Shown: positions 11,129 through 18,871 of the stretch, piece after piece
How the letters are laid out: each line of letters starts with the position of its first letter
How positions within the stretch are numbered: position 1 is the first letter of the stretch
DNA from: CAIOSQ01 sp044359885
GTDB taxonomy: Bacteria > Pseudomonadota > Alphaproteobacteria > CACIAM-22H2
Reading direction: 5' to 3'
DNA: 26,084 nt
Assembly: GCA_044359885.1 (NCBI GenBank)
Contig: JBIKLI010000021.1
Coordinates: 1 to 26,084, forward strand
Translations under genes and position numbers: made by a program
The notes under the pieces: generated by a model
What the model saw: the letters and a program-made list of their open reading frames with translations, nothing else
Database searches by the model: none
Told to the model about the DNA's origin: nothing

Positions 11129-11161
11129 CTGAACCTCCTGCCGCAGATTTCGCAGGATCCG

Positions 11162-11178
11162 ATGCACGGTCCGGGCCA
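11162..11178 (-). promoter_or_regulatory. Sigma-54-type (-24/-12) promoter for the PEP-CTERM gene
   Basis: On the minus strand the sequence reads TGGCCCGGACCGTGCAT. The RpoN consensus is TGGCACG-N4-TTGCA, and this site differs at only two of the twelve defined positions. The invariant GG and GC have the correct 10-base separation. The predicted start site near 11150-11152 would give a leader of about 24 bases that contains the AGGAGG ribosome site. PEP-CTERM genes are known in other bacteria to be RpoN-dependent through the PrsK/PrsR two-component pair. Confidence 0.65.
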
Positions 11179-11311
11179 TCTTCGCGAAATGGCGGCGATT
11201 CAGCGTTTTGTCTCTCCGGGACGGCCGACGTTCCGGGCCCGCGTCAGACGCGCCTTCGTGCCGTGCGGCGAATAACGTGCCCGCATTTTGCCCCGACCCC
11301 CGTCGCGCCGT

Positions 11312-11342
11312 CCGCCCGGGCGGGTCGTCGGGCATGCCCGAG
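11312..11342 (-). terminator. Palindromic region after the ABC operon, possible terminator
   Basis: Two adjacent palindromes, CCGCCCGGGCGG (11312-11323) and TCGGGCATGCCCGA (11328-11341), lie 15-45 bases past the ATPase stop codon. They could fold into GC-rich hairpins at the end of the operon. There is no T-tract, so classical intrinsic termination is not assured. The rest of 11129-11356 holds the leader and promoter of the PEP-CTERM gene. Confidence 0.3.
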
Positions 11343-11356
11343 GTCGGCGCGATCCT

Positions 11357-12439
11357 TCAGTCCGGTGACCAGGCGTTGCCGTCGGGACCGAAGAGGTGGC
11401 AGGCGGCGGGCGGCAGGCCGACCGCGGCCGGCGCATCGAGGGCGAAACCGGCGTCGTCGGCGGCCTGCACGGTCAAGGTCGCGTCGCCGTCGATCGCCAG
11501 ATGCACGAGGGTGGAGCCGCCCAGCCGCTCGATCAGCACGGGCTTGCCCTGGATCCGCGGCAGACCCGCAGCGGCGGGGCCGCAAGCCAGGTGTTCCGGC
11601 CGGATCCCGAGCGTCGCGCGGCCGCCGCGCGGCGCATGCGGGAGTTCGACGACCGTGCCGCCCGCGAGCCGCGCGCGCGTGCCGCCGCCGGGCGCCGCTT
11701 CGATCGCAGCCTCGAGGAAGTTCATCTTCGGGCTGCCGATGAAGCCCGCGACGAACAGGTTGGCCGGGCGGCGATACAGTTCCATCGGCGCGCCGACCTG
11801 CTCGACCCGTCCGGAATCGAGCACGACGATGCGGTCGGCCAGCGTCATGGCCTCCACCTGGTCGTGGGTCACGTAGATCATCGTGCGCGCAAGCTCGCGG
11901 TGGAGTCGCGCCAGTTCGACGCGCATCTGGACGCGCAGGGCGGCGTCGAGATTCGAAAGCGGTTCGTCGAACAGGAAGACGTCAGGATCGCGCACGATCG
12001 CGCGGCCGATCGCCACGCGCTGGCGCTGGCCGCCCGACAGCGCCCGCGGCCGCCGCGCGAGCAGCCCTTCCAGTCGAAGGGTGCGCGCCGCGCGGGTCAC
12101 GAAATCCTCGCGCGCGGCGGCGGCGACGCCTGCCATGCGCAATCCGAACTCCATGTTCTCGCGTACGCTCATGTGCGGGTAGAGCGCGTAGGATTGGAAG
12201 ACCATCGCGATCCCGCGCTCGGCCGGTGCTAGATCGTCGACGCGCCGGTCGCCGATGGTGATCTCGCCCGCCGAGACATCCTCGAGCCCGGCGATCATCC
12301 GCAGCAGCGTCGACTTTCCGCAGCCCGACGGCCCGACGAAGGCGACAAAAGACCGGTCGGCGACCGACAGGTCGATGCCGCGGATCACCTCCAGATTCCC
12401 GAAGGACTTTCGCACGCCGCGCAGTTCGACCCCGGCCAT
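11357..12439 (-). CDS. ABC transporter ATP-binding protein, MalK/UgpC type
   Basis: This 360-residue cytoplasmic ATPase is expected to power the adjacent carbohydrate-type importer. Walker A is GPSGCGKST (36-44), the Q-loop glutamine is Q82, the signature LSGGQ is at 134-138, Walker B is VFLFDEP (154-160), and the switch histidine is H192. A C-terminal regulatory TOBE/OB domain follows from about 240, as in MalK, UgpC and MsmK. The length is normal for this group. The start has a strong AAGGAG site. It is the last gene of the six-gene operon, 35 bp after the second permease. The group often serves several sugar transporters, so it may work with others as well. Confidence 0.95.
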   Translation of the reverse strand: MAGVELRGVRKSFGNLEVIRGIDLSVADRSFVAFVGPSGCGKSTLLRMIAGLEDVSAGEITIGDRRVDDLAPAERGIAMVFQSYALYPHMSVRENMEFGLRMAGVAAAAREDFVTRAARTLRLEGLLARRPRALSGGQRQRVAIGRAIVRDPDVFLFDEPLSNLDAALRVQMRVELARLHRELARTMIYVTHDQVEAMTLADRIVVLDSGRVEQVGAPMELYRRPANLFVAGFIGSPKMNFLEAAIEAAPGGGTRARLAGGTVVELPHAPRGGRATLGIRPEHLACGPAAAGLPRIQGKPVLIERLGGSTLVHLAIDGDATLTVQAADDAGFALDAPAAVGLPPAACHLFGPDGNAWSPD

Positions 12440-12474
12440 CGTTCACTCCTTGCTGGTGTTGCGGCGCATCGCGT

Positions 12475-13326
12475 TCAGCCCTTGACGGCGCCGGCGGCCA
12501 GACCCTTGACCATCACCCGCTGGACCAGGATGAACAGCAGGATGACCGGCAGGATCGAGATGATCCCGCCGGCCGCCAGCGACCCCCAGGGCAGCTGGAA
12601 TTCGCCGACCATCAGCTGCAGCCCGACCGGCCAGGTGCGGGAGCCCGTGCTGGTCGTCAGCATCAGCGCGATCAGGTACTCGTTCCAGGCGCCGATGGCG
12701 ATGAACACGGCCGTGGCCACCAGCCCGGGCAGCGCCAGCGGCAGGACCACGCGCAGCATCGCGCCGATGCGGCTCGAGCCGTCGACGCGCGCGGCGTCCT
12801 CGATCTCCGGCGGCACCGCGTCCAGATATCCCTTCATCATCCAGATGAAGACCGGCAGCAGGAACGTCGTGTAGGCGATCGCGAGGCCGAAGCGGCTGTC
12901 GAGAAGGCCGAACCCGCGCATCAGGATGAAGAGCGGGATGATGATCGCGATCGCCGGGAACATGCGCACGACCAGCAGCCCCAGCATCAGCCCGGTGCGT
13001 CCGCGGAACCGGTAGCGCGCGATCGCGTAGGCCGCCAGCGTGCCGACCCCGGTGCAGATCGCGACCGTGATCGCGGTCACCACGGCGCTGTTCACGATCA
13101 GGGCGGGGAAGTTCGAGCGGGTCCAGATCGCGACGTAGTTCTCGAAGGTGATCGTCCGGGGGAGATAGGTGAGCTGGGCGGAGACGATTTCGCTCTCCGG
13201 CTTCAGCGACACCAGCAGCGCCCAGAGGATGGGGAAGATCGCGAAGGCGACGATCAGGAGCATCGCCGCGTAGGACAGGACGGCGCCGACCAGCCGGCGC
13301 GTGCGCTGGGACCGGAGGGCGGACAT
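12475..13326 (-). CDS. ABC transporter permease, MalG type
   Basis: This 283-residue inner-membrane permease has six predicted helices, typical of the MalG/UgpE group. The cytoplasmic coupling loop that contacts the ATPase is visible as EIEDAARVDGSSRIGAMLRV, close to the EAA consensus. The ATG overlaps the stop of the preceding permease by one base (TGATG), which implies translational coupling. It pairs with the MalF-type permease and the MalK-type ATPase to import the ligand captured by the solute-binding protein of this operon. The frame continues upstream, but that part belongs to a shadow frame of the first permease. Confidence 0.93.
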   Translation of the reverse strand: MSALRSQRTRRLVGAVLSYAAMLLIVAFAIFPILWALLVSLKPESEIVSAQLTYLPRTITFENYVAIWTRSNFPALIVNSAVVTAITVAICTGVGTLAAYAIARYRFRGRTGLMLGLLVVRMFPAIAIIIPLFILMRGFGLLDSRFGLAIAYTTFLLPVFIWMMKGYLDAVPPEIEDAARVDGSSRIGAMLRVVLPLALPGLVATAVFIAIGAWNEYLIALMLTTSTGSRTWPVGLQLMVGEFQLPWGSLAAGGIISILPVILLFILVQRVMVKGLAAGAVKG

Positions 13327-14273
13327 CAATCCCTCATCACGTTGGAGAGCCTGACATAGGCCCACGAGAACAGCATCAGCATCAGGAACATGGCCGTCGC
13401 CAGCGCGCTGGCGTAGCCGAAGTTGAATTCCTTGTAGGCCTTGAGGAACGCGTAGAGCGACAGCACCTGGGTCGATCGCCCGGGGCCGCCGCCGGTGAGG
13501 ATCAGCAGGATCTCGGGCGAGTTCACGAGGCTGATGACGCGCAGCACCACGGAGGCGACGATGATCATGCGCAGCTGCGGCAGGGTCACGTGCAGGAACT
13601 GCCGCCAGGCGCGCGCGCCGTCGCAGGCCGCCGCTTCGTAGAGGTCGTTCGGGATCGCCTTGAGCGCCGCCAGCAGCAGGAGCGCGAAGAACGGGAAGCC
13701 ATGCCAGATCTCGACCAGCAGCGCCGCGAGCAGCGCATACTGGGGTTCGGCGAACCACGCCCGGTAGGTCTCGAGGACGCCGATCCGCACCAGGACGTCG
13801 TTGATCACACCCAGGCGCGGATCGAGCATCATCGCCCAGATGTTGCCCGCGACCACGTTGGGCAGGAACCAGGGCAGCAGCACCAGGGCGGCGGCCAGCT
13901 TGAAGCCGGGAAGGTCCCGGTTCAGGACCAGCGCCGCGGCGAGACCCAGCAGCAATTCGCCGATCACCGCGCCGGCGACCCAGATCACCGTGTTCTTCAG
14001 GCTGAGCCAGAAGATCGGATCGTCGGCCATGGTCGCGTAGTGCCGCAGGCCGACGAAACCGTCCCGGTCCGGACGGGTCAGCCGCATCTCGTGCAGCCCG
14101 AGCCAGAACCCGTGGGCGGTCGGATAGAGGACGATCGCGGCGATCATCGCGAGGCAGGGCAGCAGCAGCAGCCACGCCCAGCTGCGTCGCTCGGAGAGCC
14201 GGCCGATCCATCCCAGCCGGACCAGCGGGACGCGGCGCGGGTCGCGCGCCGCCGTCGCGGCCGCTGCCGTCAT
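13326..14273 (-). CDS. ABC transporter permease, MalF type
   Basis: This 315-residue inner-membrane permease has a cytoplasmic N-terminus of about 30 residues and then six predicted helices, typical of MalF/UgpA. The coupling loop EAAACDGARAWRQFLHVTLP is a clear EAA motif. The ATG overlaps the stop of the preceding dehydratase gene by four bases (ATGA), and its own stop overlaps the next permease start, so three successive genes are translationally coupled. It forms the heterodimeric channel with the MalG-type permease. Confidence 0.93.
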   Translation of the reverse strand: MTAAAATAARDPRRVPLVRLGWIGRLSERRSWAWLLLLPCLAMIAAIVLYPTAHGFWLGLHEMRLTRPDRDGFVGLRHYATMADDPIFWLSLKNTVIWVAGAVIGELLLGLAAALVLNRDLPGFKLAAALVLLPWFLPNVVAGNIWAMMLDPRLGVINDVLVRIGVLETYRAWFAEPQYALLAALLVEIWHGFPFFALLLLAALKAIPNDLYEAAACDGARAWRQFLHVTLPQLRMIIVASVVLRVISLVNSPEILLILTGGGPGRSTQVLSLYAFLKAYKEFNFGYASALATAMFLMLMLFSWAYVRLSNVMRD

Positions 14274-15388
14274 ACGCGCGCCACCGCCGTCTTCTCGACG
14301 CGCTCCCAGTCGATGTCGAAACCCAGGCCCGGCGTATCGGGCGCGGTGAGCACGCCGTCGACGATCGACAGCGTCCCCATGCGCGACAGGCTGCGGATAT
14401 GCGCCTCGTCGTAGACCAGCTGCTCGTAGTAGTCGTTGTTCAGGATCGCGGCGCAGAGCTGCGCGTTGGCGAGGCCCATGCCGTGGACCTGCGCGCGCAT
14501 CCCGTGGCATTCGGACAGATGGGCGATCTTCATCGAGCCGGTGATGCCGCCCTTGTAGAAGCTGCTGACGCGGGTCATGTCCAGCGCGCCGGCCTGGATC
14601 CAGCTGGCCATGTTCCAGTGCACGCCGTCGGAGGTCTCGGCCGCCAGCACCGGGATGTCCAGCGCGTCGCAGAGCTTGCGGTAGCTGCCCAGTTCGAACT
14701 CGCGCATCGGCTCCTCGTACCAGAGGAAGCCCAGATCCTCGATGACCCGGCCGAAGCGCATCGAATCGACGTAGTCCCAGCCGGCCGATCCGTCGAACAT
14801 CAGATCGGCGTCGGGCCCGGTCCATTTGCGCAGGTTGCGGCAGAGCTCGGCGTCGGCCTTCCAGTCGCCCCAGGCATGGAGCTTGAAGGCCTTGAAGCCG
14901 ACATCCATGCACGCCTTGATGCAGCGCTCGTACTCGTCCATCGTGTCCCATGTGACCGTGGATGCGTAGGCCGGGATGCGCCGAGCGTTGCCGCCCAGCA
15001 TGCGCCACAGCGGCATGCCCGCCTTCTTCGACTTGATGTCCCAGGCCAGCTGGTCGGCCAGGCCGAGCAGCCCCATCTGGAATTCCTCGATCCGGTCGAG
15101 TTCCCAGATCAGGTGCCAGAGCCGCTCGGTGCAGGTCGGGTCCTCGCCGATGAGGGTGCGCAGCCGGCGCTCCACGATCGACAGGGCGCCGACGCCGCGA
15201 GCCTGCGCCGCATCGACCTCGACCGCGCCATGGATGCCCTCGTCGGTCTCCATGCGCACGACGGCGCCCAGCGGCTTCTTGCCGGGCGGCGTACCGTCGC
15301 CCGATCCCTGCAGGCCCTTGCGCCAGCGATAGGCGTAGGCGGGCGGGTCCTTCTCGATCAGCCAGCAGCGGATATCGGTGATGCGCAT
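14270..15388 (-). CDS. Enolase-superfamily (mandelate racemase/MLE) enzyme, putative sugar-acid dehydratase B
   Basis: This 372-residue cytoplasmic enzyme has the capping domain (1-120) followed by the (beta/alpha)7beta barrel. Metal ligands are D199 in LMFDGSAGWD, a glutamate in WYEEPM (225/226) and E251 in LAAETSDG. The position that is usually K-x-K in mandelate-racemase-type members reads K-L-H here (K169, H171). A histidine candidate for the opposite face is H302 in QVHGMG. Such enzymes mostly dehydrate aldonates or aldarates, or racemise. The K-x-H pattern and HWNMASWIQAGALDMTRVSSFYKGG-like region suggest a distinct subgroup whose substrate I cannot name. It shares little with the other enolase-superfamily enzyme at the head of the operon. 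It is translationally coupled to the permease gene. Confidence 0.9.
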   Translation of the reverse strand: MRITDIRCWLIEKDPPAYAYRWRKGLQGSGDGTPPGKKPLGAVVRMETDEGIHGAVEVDAAQARGVGALSIVERRLRTLIGEDPTCTERLWHLIWELDRIEEFQMGLLGLADQLAWDIKSKKAGMPLWRMLGGNARRIPAYASTVTWDTMDEYERCIKACMDVGFKAFKLHAWGDWKADAELCRNLRKWTGPDADLMFDGSAGWDYVDSMRFGRVIEDLGFLWYEEPMREFELGSYRKLCDALDIPVLAAETSDGVHWNMASWIQAGALDMTRVSSFYKGGITGSMKIAHLSECHGMRAQVHGMGLANAQLCAAILNNDYYEQLVYDEAHIRSLSRMGTLSIVDGVLTAPDTPGLGFDIDWERVEKTAVARV

Positions 15389-15419
15389 CGACGCGTCCTC
15401 GTCTCGATCCTCGTTGGGC

Positions 15420-15435
15420 GCCGGGCAATCCCGGC
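15420..15435 (-). other. Intercistronic stem-loop 2
   Basis: Perfect 6-bp inverted repeat GCCGGG-CAAT-CCCGGC, nine bases beyond the larger hairpin and before dehydratase B. Together the two make a tandem stem-loop structure in the 100-bp gap after the solute-binding protein gene. Confidence 0.6.
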
Positions 15436-15443
15436 ACGATGCT

Positions 15444-15480
15444 CGCGTCGCCCGCCGGCGATGGGCCGGCGGGCGACGCG
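15444..15480 (-). other. Intercistronic stem-loop 1, probable mRNA-stabilising element
   Basis: A perfect 16-bp inverted repeat (15444-15459 and 15465-15480) with a five-base loop GATGG begins eight bases after the stop codon of the solute-binding protein gene. No T-run follows on the minus strand. Binding-protein operons such as malEFG commonly have hairpins here that protect the upstream message from 3' exonucleases and lower downstream expression. That role is inferred; the repeat itself is seen directly. Confidence 0.8.
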
Positions 15481-15488
15481 TCGGCTCG

Positions 15489-16730
15489 TCACCTGACGGC
15501 GGCGTCCAGACCCCTGATCATCGCATCGACGGCCTGGGTCGGCGTGGCGCGGCCGACCAGCACCTTCTGGAACTCCGGCAGGACGACCTGCTCCTGCCAG
15601 CCCGCGCCGCCCACGAAGTTGATCGGCAGGCGACCGATCTTCAGCGTCTCGACGGCTGCCGCATAGACCGGGTTGCCGGCGATGCGCGAATCCGCGGCGA
15701 CGCGCGGCGAGGACGGGAAGTAGCCGGTCTCCTCGAGGAAGGCGAGCGCCGGATCGGGCTCGGCCCAGAACGCGATCCAGTTGAAGGCCGCGTCCACGTT
15801 GCGCGGGTTCATCACGCCGTTGAACAGATAGGACACCCGCGCGACCCGGGCGGCGGGGCCGGCCGGGATCATCACCGTGCCCCATTGTTCCGGCTTCATG
15901 GCGTCGCGGATCTCGGTCAGCGACCCGGTATGGTGCATCACCATCGCGGTCTGGCCGGTCTTGAAGCCTTCCATGATCTGGCGGAACCCGTCGTTCGGCG
16001 CCGAGGGCGGGGCTGCCTTGTGGCGGGTGAAGAGCTCGGTCCAGAAGGTCAGCGCCTCGATGGCCTTGGCGCGGTCGATCGCCGGCTTGCCGTCGACGAC
16101 GATCGGCGAGCCGAAGCTCTCGAACATGTCGAGGACGAAGGAGAATCCGCCGGCACCGCCGCGCATCGAGAAGCCGAACCGGTTCTTCGAAGGGTCGGTC
16201 AGCTTGATCGCCGCCGCCTGGAAATCCGCCAGCGTCGCCGGCGGGGCGAGCCCGGCCTCGGCGAACCAGTCCTTGCGGTAGTACATCCAGTTGACGAAGG
16301 TGAAGGCGGGGATGCCGTAGATCTTGCCGTCGACGGTGCAGCCGCTCCAGGCGTCCTGCGAGTATTCCGGGAACCGCGCCCAGGCGCGGATGCGCGCGTC
16401 GATGTCCGTCATGGCCCGCATGGCCACCAGATCCTTGACCCGCTCGGTCGTGACCATTCCGGTGTCGGGCCGGGCGTTCGCGACGACCGCTGCCGTCACT
16501 TTCGCCATGTATTCCGGATTGGGGATGTTCTCCTGCGTGACGTTCAGCTCGGGGTGGCGCTGCTTGAACAGGGCCAGGACGCGCTCGAGCCCCTTGTACT
16601 CGGTGGTCGAGGTGAAGTGGTGCCAGTAGTTGATGGCACCGCGCTGGGCCGCGGCGGTGCCGGGCAGCGCGGCGGCGAGCGGCAGTCCGGCCAAGGCGCC
16701 GAGCATCGTGCGGCGGTCGAGTTTCGTCAT
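15489..16730 (-). CDS. ABC transporter solute-binding protein (carbohydrate type, family 1)
   Basis: This 413-residue exported protein has a signal peptide with a twin-arginine motif (LDRRTMLGALAG) and cleavage probably after TAAA near residue 28, so Tat export is likely. The mature protein begins INYWHHFTSTTEYKGLERVLALF, typical of the SBP_bac_1 group that captures sugars and related solutes for MalFGK-type importers. Aromatic residues that could stack on a sugar ring are abundant (for example the WMYYRKDWF region). The ATG has a strong GGGAGGAG site. It lies 40 bp after dehydratase A and is followed by two stem-loops, which fits high expression relative to the permeases. The ligand is probably a sugar acid, judging from the enzymes, but this is inferred. 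Confidence 0.93.
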   Translation of the reverse strand: MTKLDRRTMLGALAGLPLAAALPGTAAAQRGAINYWHHFTSTTEYKGLERVLALFKQRHPELNVTQENIPNPEYMAKVTAAVVANARPDTGMVTTERVKDLVAMRAMTDIDARIRAWARFPEYSQDAWSGCTVDGKIYGIPAFTFVNWMYYRKDWFAEAGLAPPATLADFQAAAIKLTDPSKNRFGFSMRGGAGGFSFVLDMFESFGSPIVVDGKPAIDRAKAIEALTFWTELFTRHKAAPPSAPNDGFRQIMEGFKTGQTAMVMHHTGSLTEIRDAMKPEQWGTVMIPAGPAARVARVSYLFNGVMNPRNVDAAFNWIAFWAEPDPALAFLEETGYFPSSPRVAADSRIAGNPVYAAAVETLKIGRLPINFVGGAGWQEQVVLPEFQKVLVGRATPTQAVDAMIRGLDAAVR

Positions 16731-16770
16731 CGTCGTCTCCTCCCTTTTTCTGGGTCTGGCGTGGTTCAGG

Positions 16771-17910
16771 TCAGCCGAGCCTGATCGGGCTCGAAAGCGG
16801 CGCCGGCGGAAGTTCTTCGGGCCGGAGCACATGGGGGGCCGAATGGACGCGGCGCGCCTCGTCCGACAGCGCCAGGCCGTGACCCGGGCGTTCCGGCGCG
16901 TGGATGTGGCCGTCGCGAATCTCGTAGGGCGACGCGACGAGATGGGCGAGGTTCTGGAACGAGTATTCGAGCCACGGCACTTCCGGCAGTGCCGCCGCCA
17001 TATGGACGCCCAGTTCGAGCATCGTGTTGCCAAGGGTCACCGGGATCCCGTGCTCGGCGGCCAGCCATCCGGCCCGCATCACGTCCGAGATCGCGCCGTG
17101 GACGTTCAGCATGTCGGCGCCGCGCGCCTCCAGCAGCAGGCGCTTGCCGCGCAAGTCGAGATATTCGCCTGAGTTGACGTGCACCCAGGGCGCGCCGGCG
17201 CGCAGTTCGGCCAGACCGGCGAAATCGTCGCGCAGGATCGGGTCCTCGATCCACAGCAGGTCGAAGCCTTCGCGGCGATAGATGTCGAGGCGGCGCAGCG
17301 CCTCCTTCGGCGACCAGGCCTCGTTGCTGTCGGCCATGTAGGGGCCGACGCCGCCGGTCGCCTGCTTCAGCAGATCGAGGCGCCGCAGATCCCATTCGAC
17401 GTCCGGATGCCCGACCTTGATCTTGAACCCGCGATGGCCCTGGCGCGCCGCTTCCCGGAAGAAGGCGAGGAATTCCGCGTCGCTGAGATGATAATCGAGC
17501 CCGCTGGCGTAGACGCGCACCGTCGGATCGGTGCCGCCCAGCAGGCGGAACAGCGGCAGTCCGGCCTGCTTGGCGGCCAGATCCCAGCATGCCTGACCGA
17601 CGCCTTCCTCGAAGGGCAGCGAGGCGGCGCGACGATTGCCGCCGCGCGGGCGCCCGACGCGATGGACCAATCCGGCCGGCGGCTGCCCCTCCAGCCGCGG
17701 CCAGACCTCTTCGCGGAAGACGCGCTCGATTTCGGTCAGCGCCGGCAGGGGGTGGAAGAGGGACCCGCCGAAGCCAAGCCCGACCTCGCCGGTGTCCGCG
17801 ATCAGTTCGATCGCCATCACATGGGCCTGCGCGATCCGCACCTGGCTGTCGCCGATGACGCGGTCGCGGGCGAACTGGAAGCGCGTCAGCCGGAAATCCC
17901 TGAGCCTCAT
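16771..17910 (-). CDS. Enolase-superfamily (mandelate racemase/MLE) enzyme, putative sugar-acid dehydratase A
   Basis: This 379-residue cytoplasmic enzyme is the first gene of the operon. The barrel carries the canonical K-x-K base pair (K163 and K165 in GFKIKVGHPD), metal ligands D194 in ADSNEAW, E222 in LLWIEDP and E249 in NSGEYLD, then NVHGAISD. The C-terminal part, with LGNTMLELGVHMAAALP, resembles uncharacterised mandelate-racemase-family dehydratases. The reaction is presumed to be metal-dependent abstraction of the proton alpha to a carboxylate, followed by dehydration or epimerisation. The start has a strong GGGAGG site seven bases before ATG. It is divergent from the GntR regulator with a 61-bp gap containing dyad repeats. 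Identity as a superfamily member is firm; the substrate is unknown. Confidence 0.92.
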   Translation of the reverse strand: MRLRDFRLTRFQFARDRVIGDSQVRIAQAHVMAIELIADTGEVGLGFGGSLFHPLPALTEIERVFREEVWPRLEGQPPAGLVHRVGRPRGGNRRAASLPFEEGVGQACWDLAAKQAGLPLFRLLGGTDPTVRVYASGLDYHLSDAEFLAFFREAARQGHRGFKIKVGHPDVEWDLRRLDLLKQATGGVGPYMADSNEAWSPKEALRRLDIYRREGFDLLWIEDPILRDDFAGLAELRAGAPWVHVNSGEYLDLRGKRLLLEARGADMLNVHGAISDVMRAGWLAAEHGIPVTLGNTMLELGVHMAAALPEVPWLEYSFQNLAHLVASPYEIRDGHIHAPERPGHGLALSDEARRVHSAPHVLRPEELPPAPLSSPIRLG

Positions 17911-17954
17911 CGGCGACCTCCCCCGTCGGCCTGGATGGCAATCACTCGACCGTT

Positions 17955-17987
17955 ATGGTACATCACCATCGATGGCTGATAAATCAG
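17955..17987. promoter_or_regulatory. Stacked dyad repeats, probable GntR operator
   Basis: Three inverted repeats lie within 33 bp: ATGGT-N5-ACCAT (17955-17969), the perfect palindrome CCATCGATGG (17966-17975), and CTGAT-AA-ATCAG (17976-17987). They cover the divergent gap and the first codons of the regulator gene. TGGT/ACCA half-sites resemble those bound by FadR/UxuR-type GntR proteins. The patch is AT-rich compared with its surroundings. Binding by the adjacent regulator would control both itself and the catabolic operon. Confidence 0.6.
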
Positions 17988-18724
17988 ATTTACGCGGCGA
18001 TCTCGCCGAGCTGATTGCCGGCCCGGAGCCGGGTGCGCGCCGCCATCGGCCGGACGAGGCGGCCGCGGGCGACGACGACCGGCTGAGCGACATCGCGCTG
18101 CGGCGTTTCCGCAAGGCCTTGTTCGGTGGTGCGATCGAGCCGGGCGCGGTGCTGTCCCAGGCCGAGCTGACGCGGCTGCTGGACGTGCCGGTCGGGCCGC
18201 TGCGCGACGCGCTGCGCCATCTCCAGGCCGAGGGTCTGCTGACCATCCATCCGCGCTCCGGGATCGAGATCCGCAAGCCGGATCTGGAATTGTTGCGCCA
18301 CAGCTACCAGATGCGCCTCGTGCTCGAGCGCCCGGCTGCGCGGCTCTTCGCCGACAGCGCGCGTCTCGCCGAGATCGACGAACTGATCGCCGCCCATCGC
18401 CAGGCGATCGCGCTGATCGACGGGCGGGAATTCGGCGACGACGACGCGCGCGCCGTCGAAGCGCTCGACCGGCGGTTCCATGCCCGGGTCATCGGGGCGT
18501 TGGCGAACCCGCTCGCCGATTCCGCCTACGCCCAGGCGCTGGACTTCGTCCGGCTGGTGCGTCTCGACCGCCTCTACCGCTATTCGACCGCGATCGCGAT
18601 CCGCACCTTCAACGAGCATCTGGCGATCCTCGCGGCGATGCGCCGGCGCGACGTCGCGGCCGCCGAGGCCGCGCTGGAGGCGCATTTCTCCCGCGCCATG
18701 CAGCGCGCGATGGGCATCGTCTGA
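17972..18724 (+). CDS. GntR-family transcriptional regulator, FadR/FCD subfamily
   Basis: This 250-residue regulator has a winged helix-turn-helix at about 38-102 (LSQAELTRLLDVPVGPLRDALRHLQAEGLL with the wing GIEI) and a helical FCD ligand domain behind it. The FCD metal site is intact: D166 and H170 in DRRFH, H216 in FNEHL and H238 in EAHFSRA. FCD regulators typically sense organic and sugar acids. The ~37 residues before the HTH are longer than usual and acidic, so the true start could be later, but no better in-frame start is seen. No Shine-Dalgarno site precedes the ATG. It is divergent from the dehydratase/ABC operon, and its start codon lies inside the dyad-repeat cluster, consistent with local control and autoregulation. 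Confidence 0.92.
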   Translation: MADKSDLRGDLAELIAGPEPGARRHRPDEAAAGDDDRLSDIALRRFRKALFGGAIEPGAVLSQAELTRLLDVPVGPLRDALRHLQAEGLLTIHPRSGIEIRKPDLELLRHSYQMRLVLERPAARLFADSARLAEIDELIAAHRQAIALIDGREFGDDDARAVEALDRRFHARVIGALANPLADSAYAQALDFVRLVRLDRLYRYSTAIAIRTFNEHLAILAAMRRRDVAAAEAALEAHFSRAMQRAMGIV

Positions 18725-18871
18725 ACCGTTCCCGACCCCCGCGTCCCCGCCCCGCCGGTGGTTGGGCCGCGAAGGGGCCCGAGGTCCCGAGAGGCCCGAT
18801 CCTTGCGGCTCCCTTCGGCCATCCGTCCGGGGGCGTTCACGCGGGGGAGTGGATCGGCGTAGGGTGATGTC

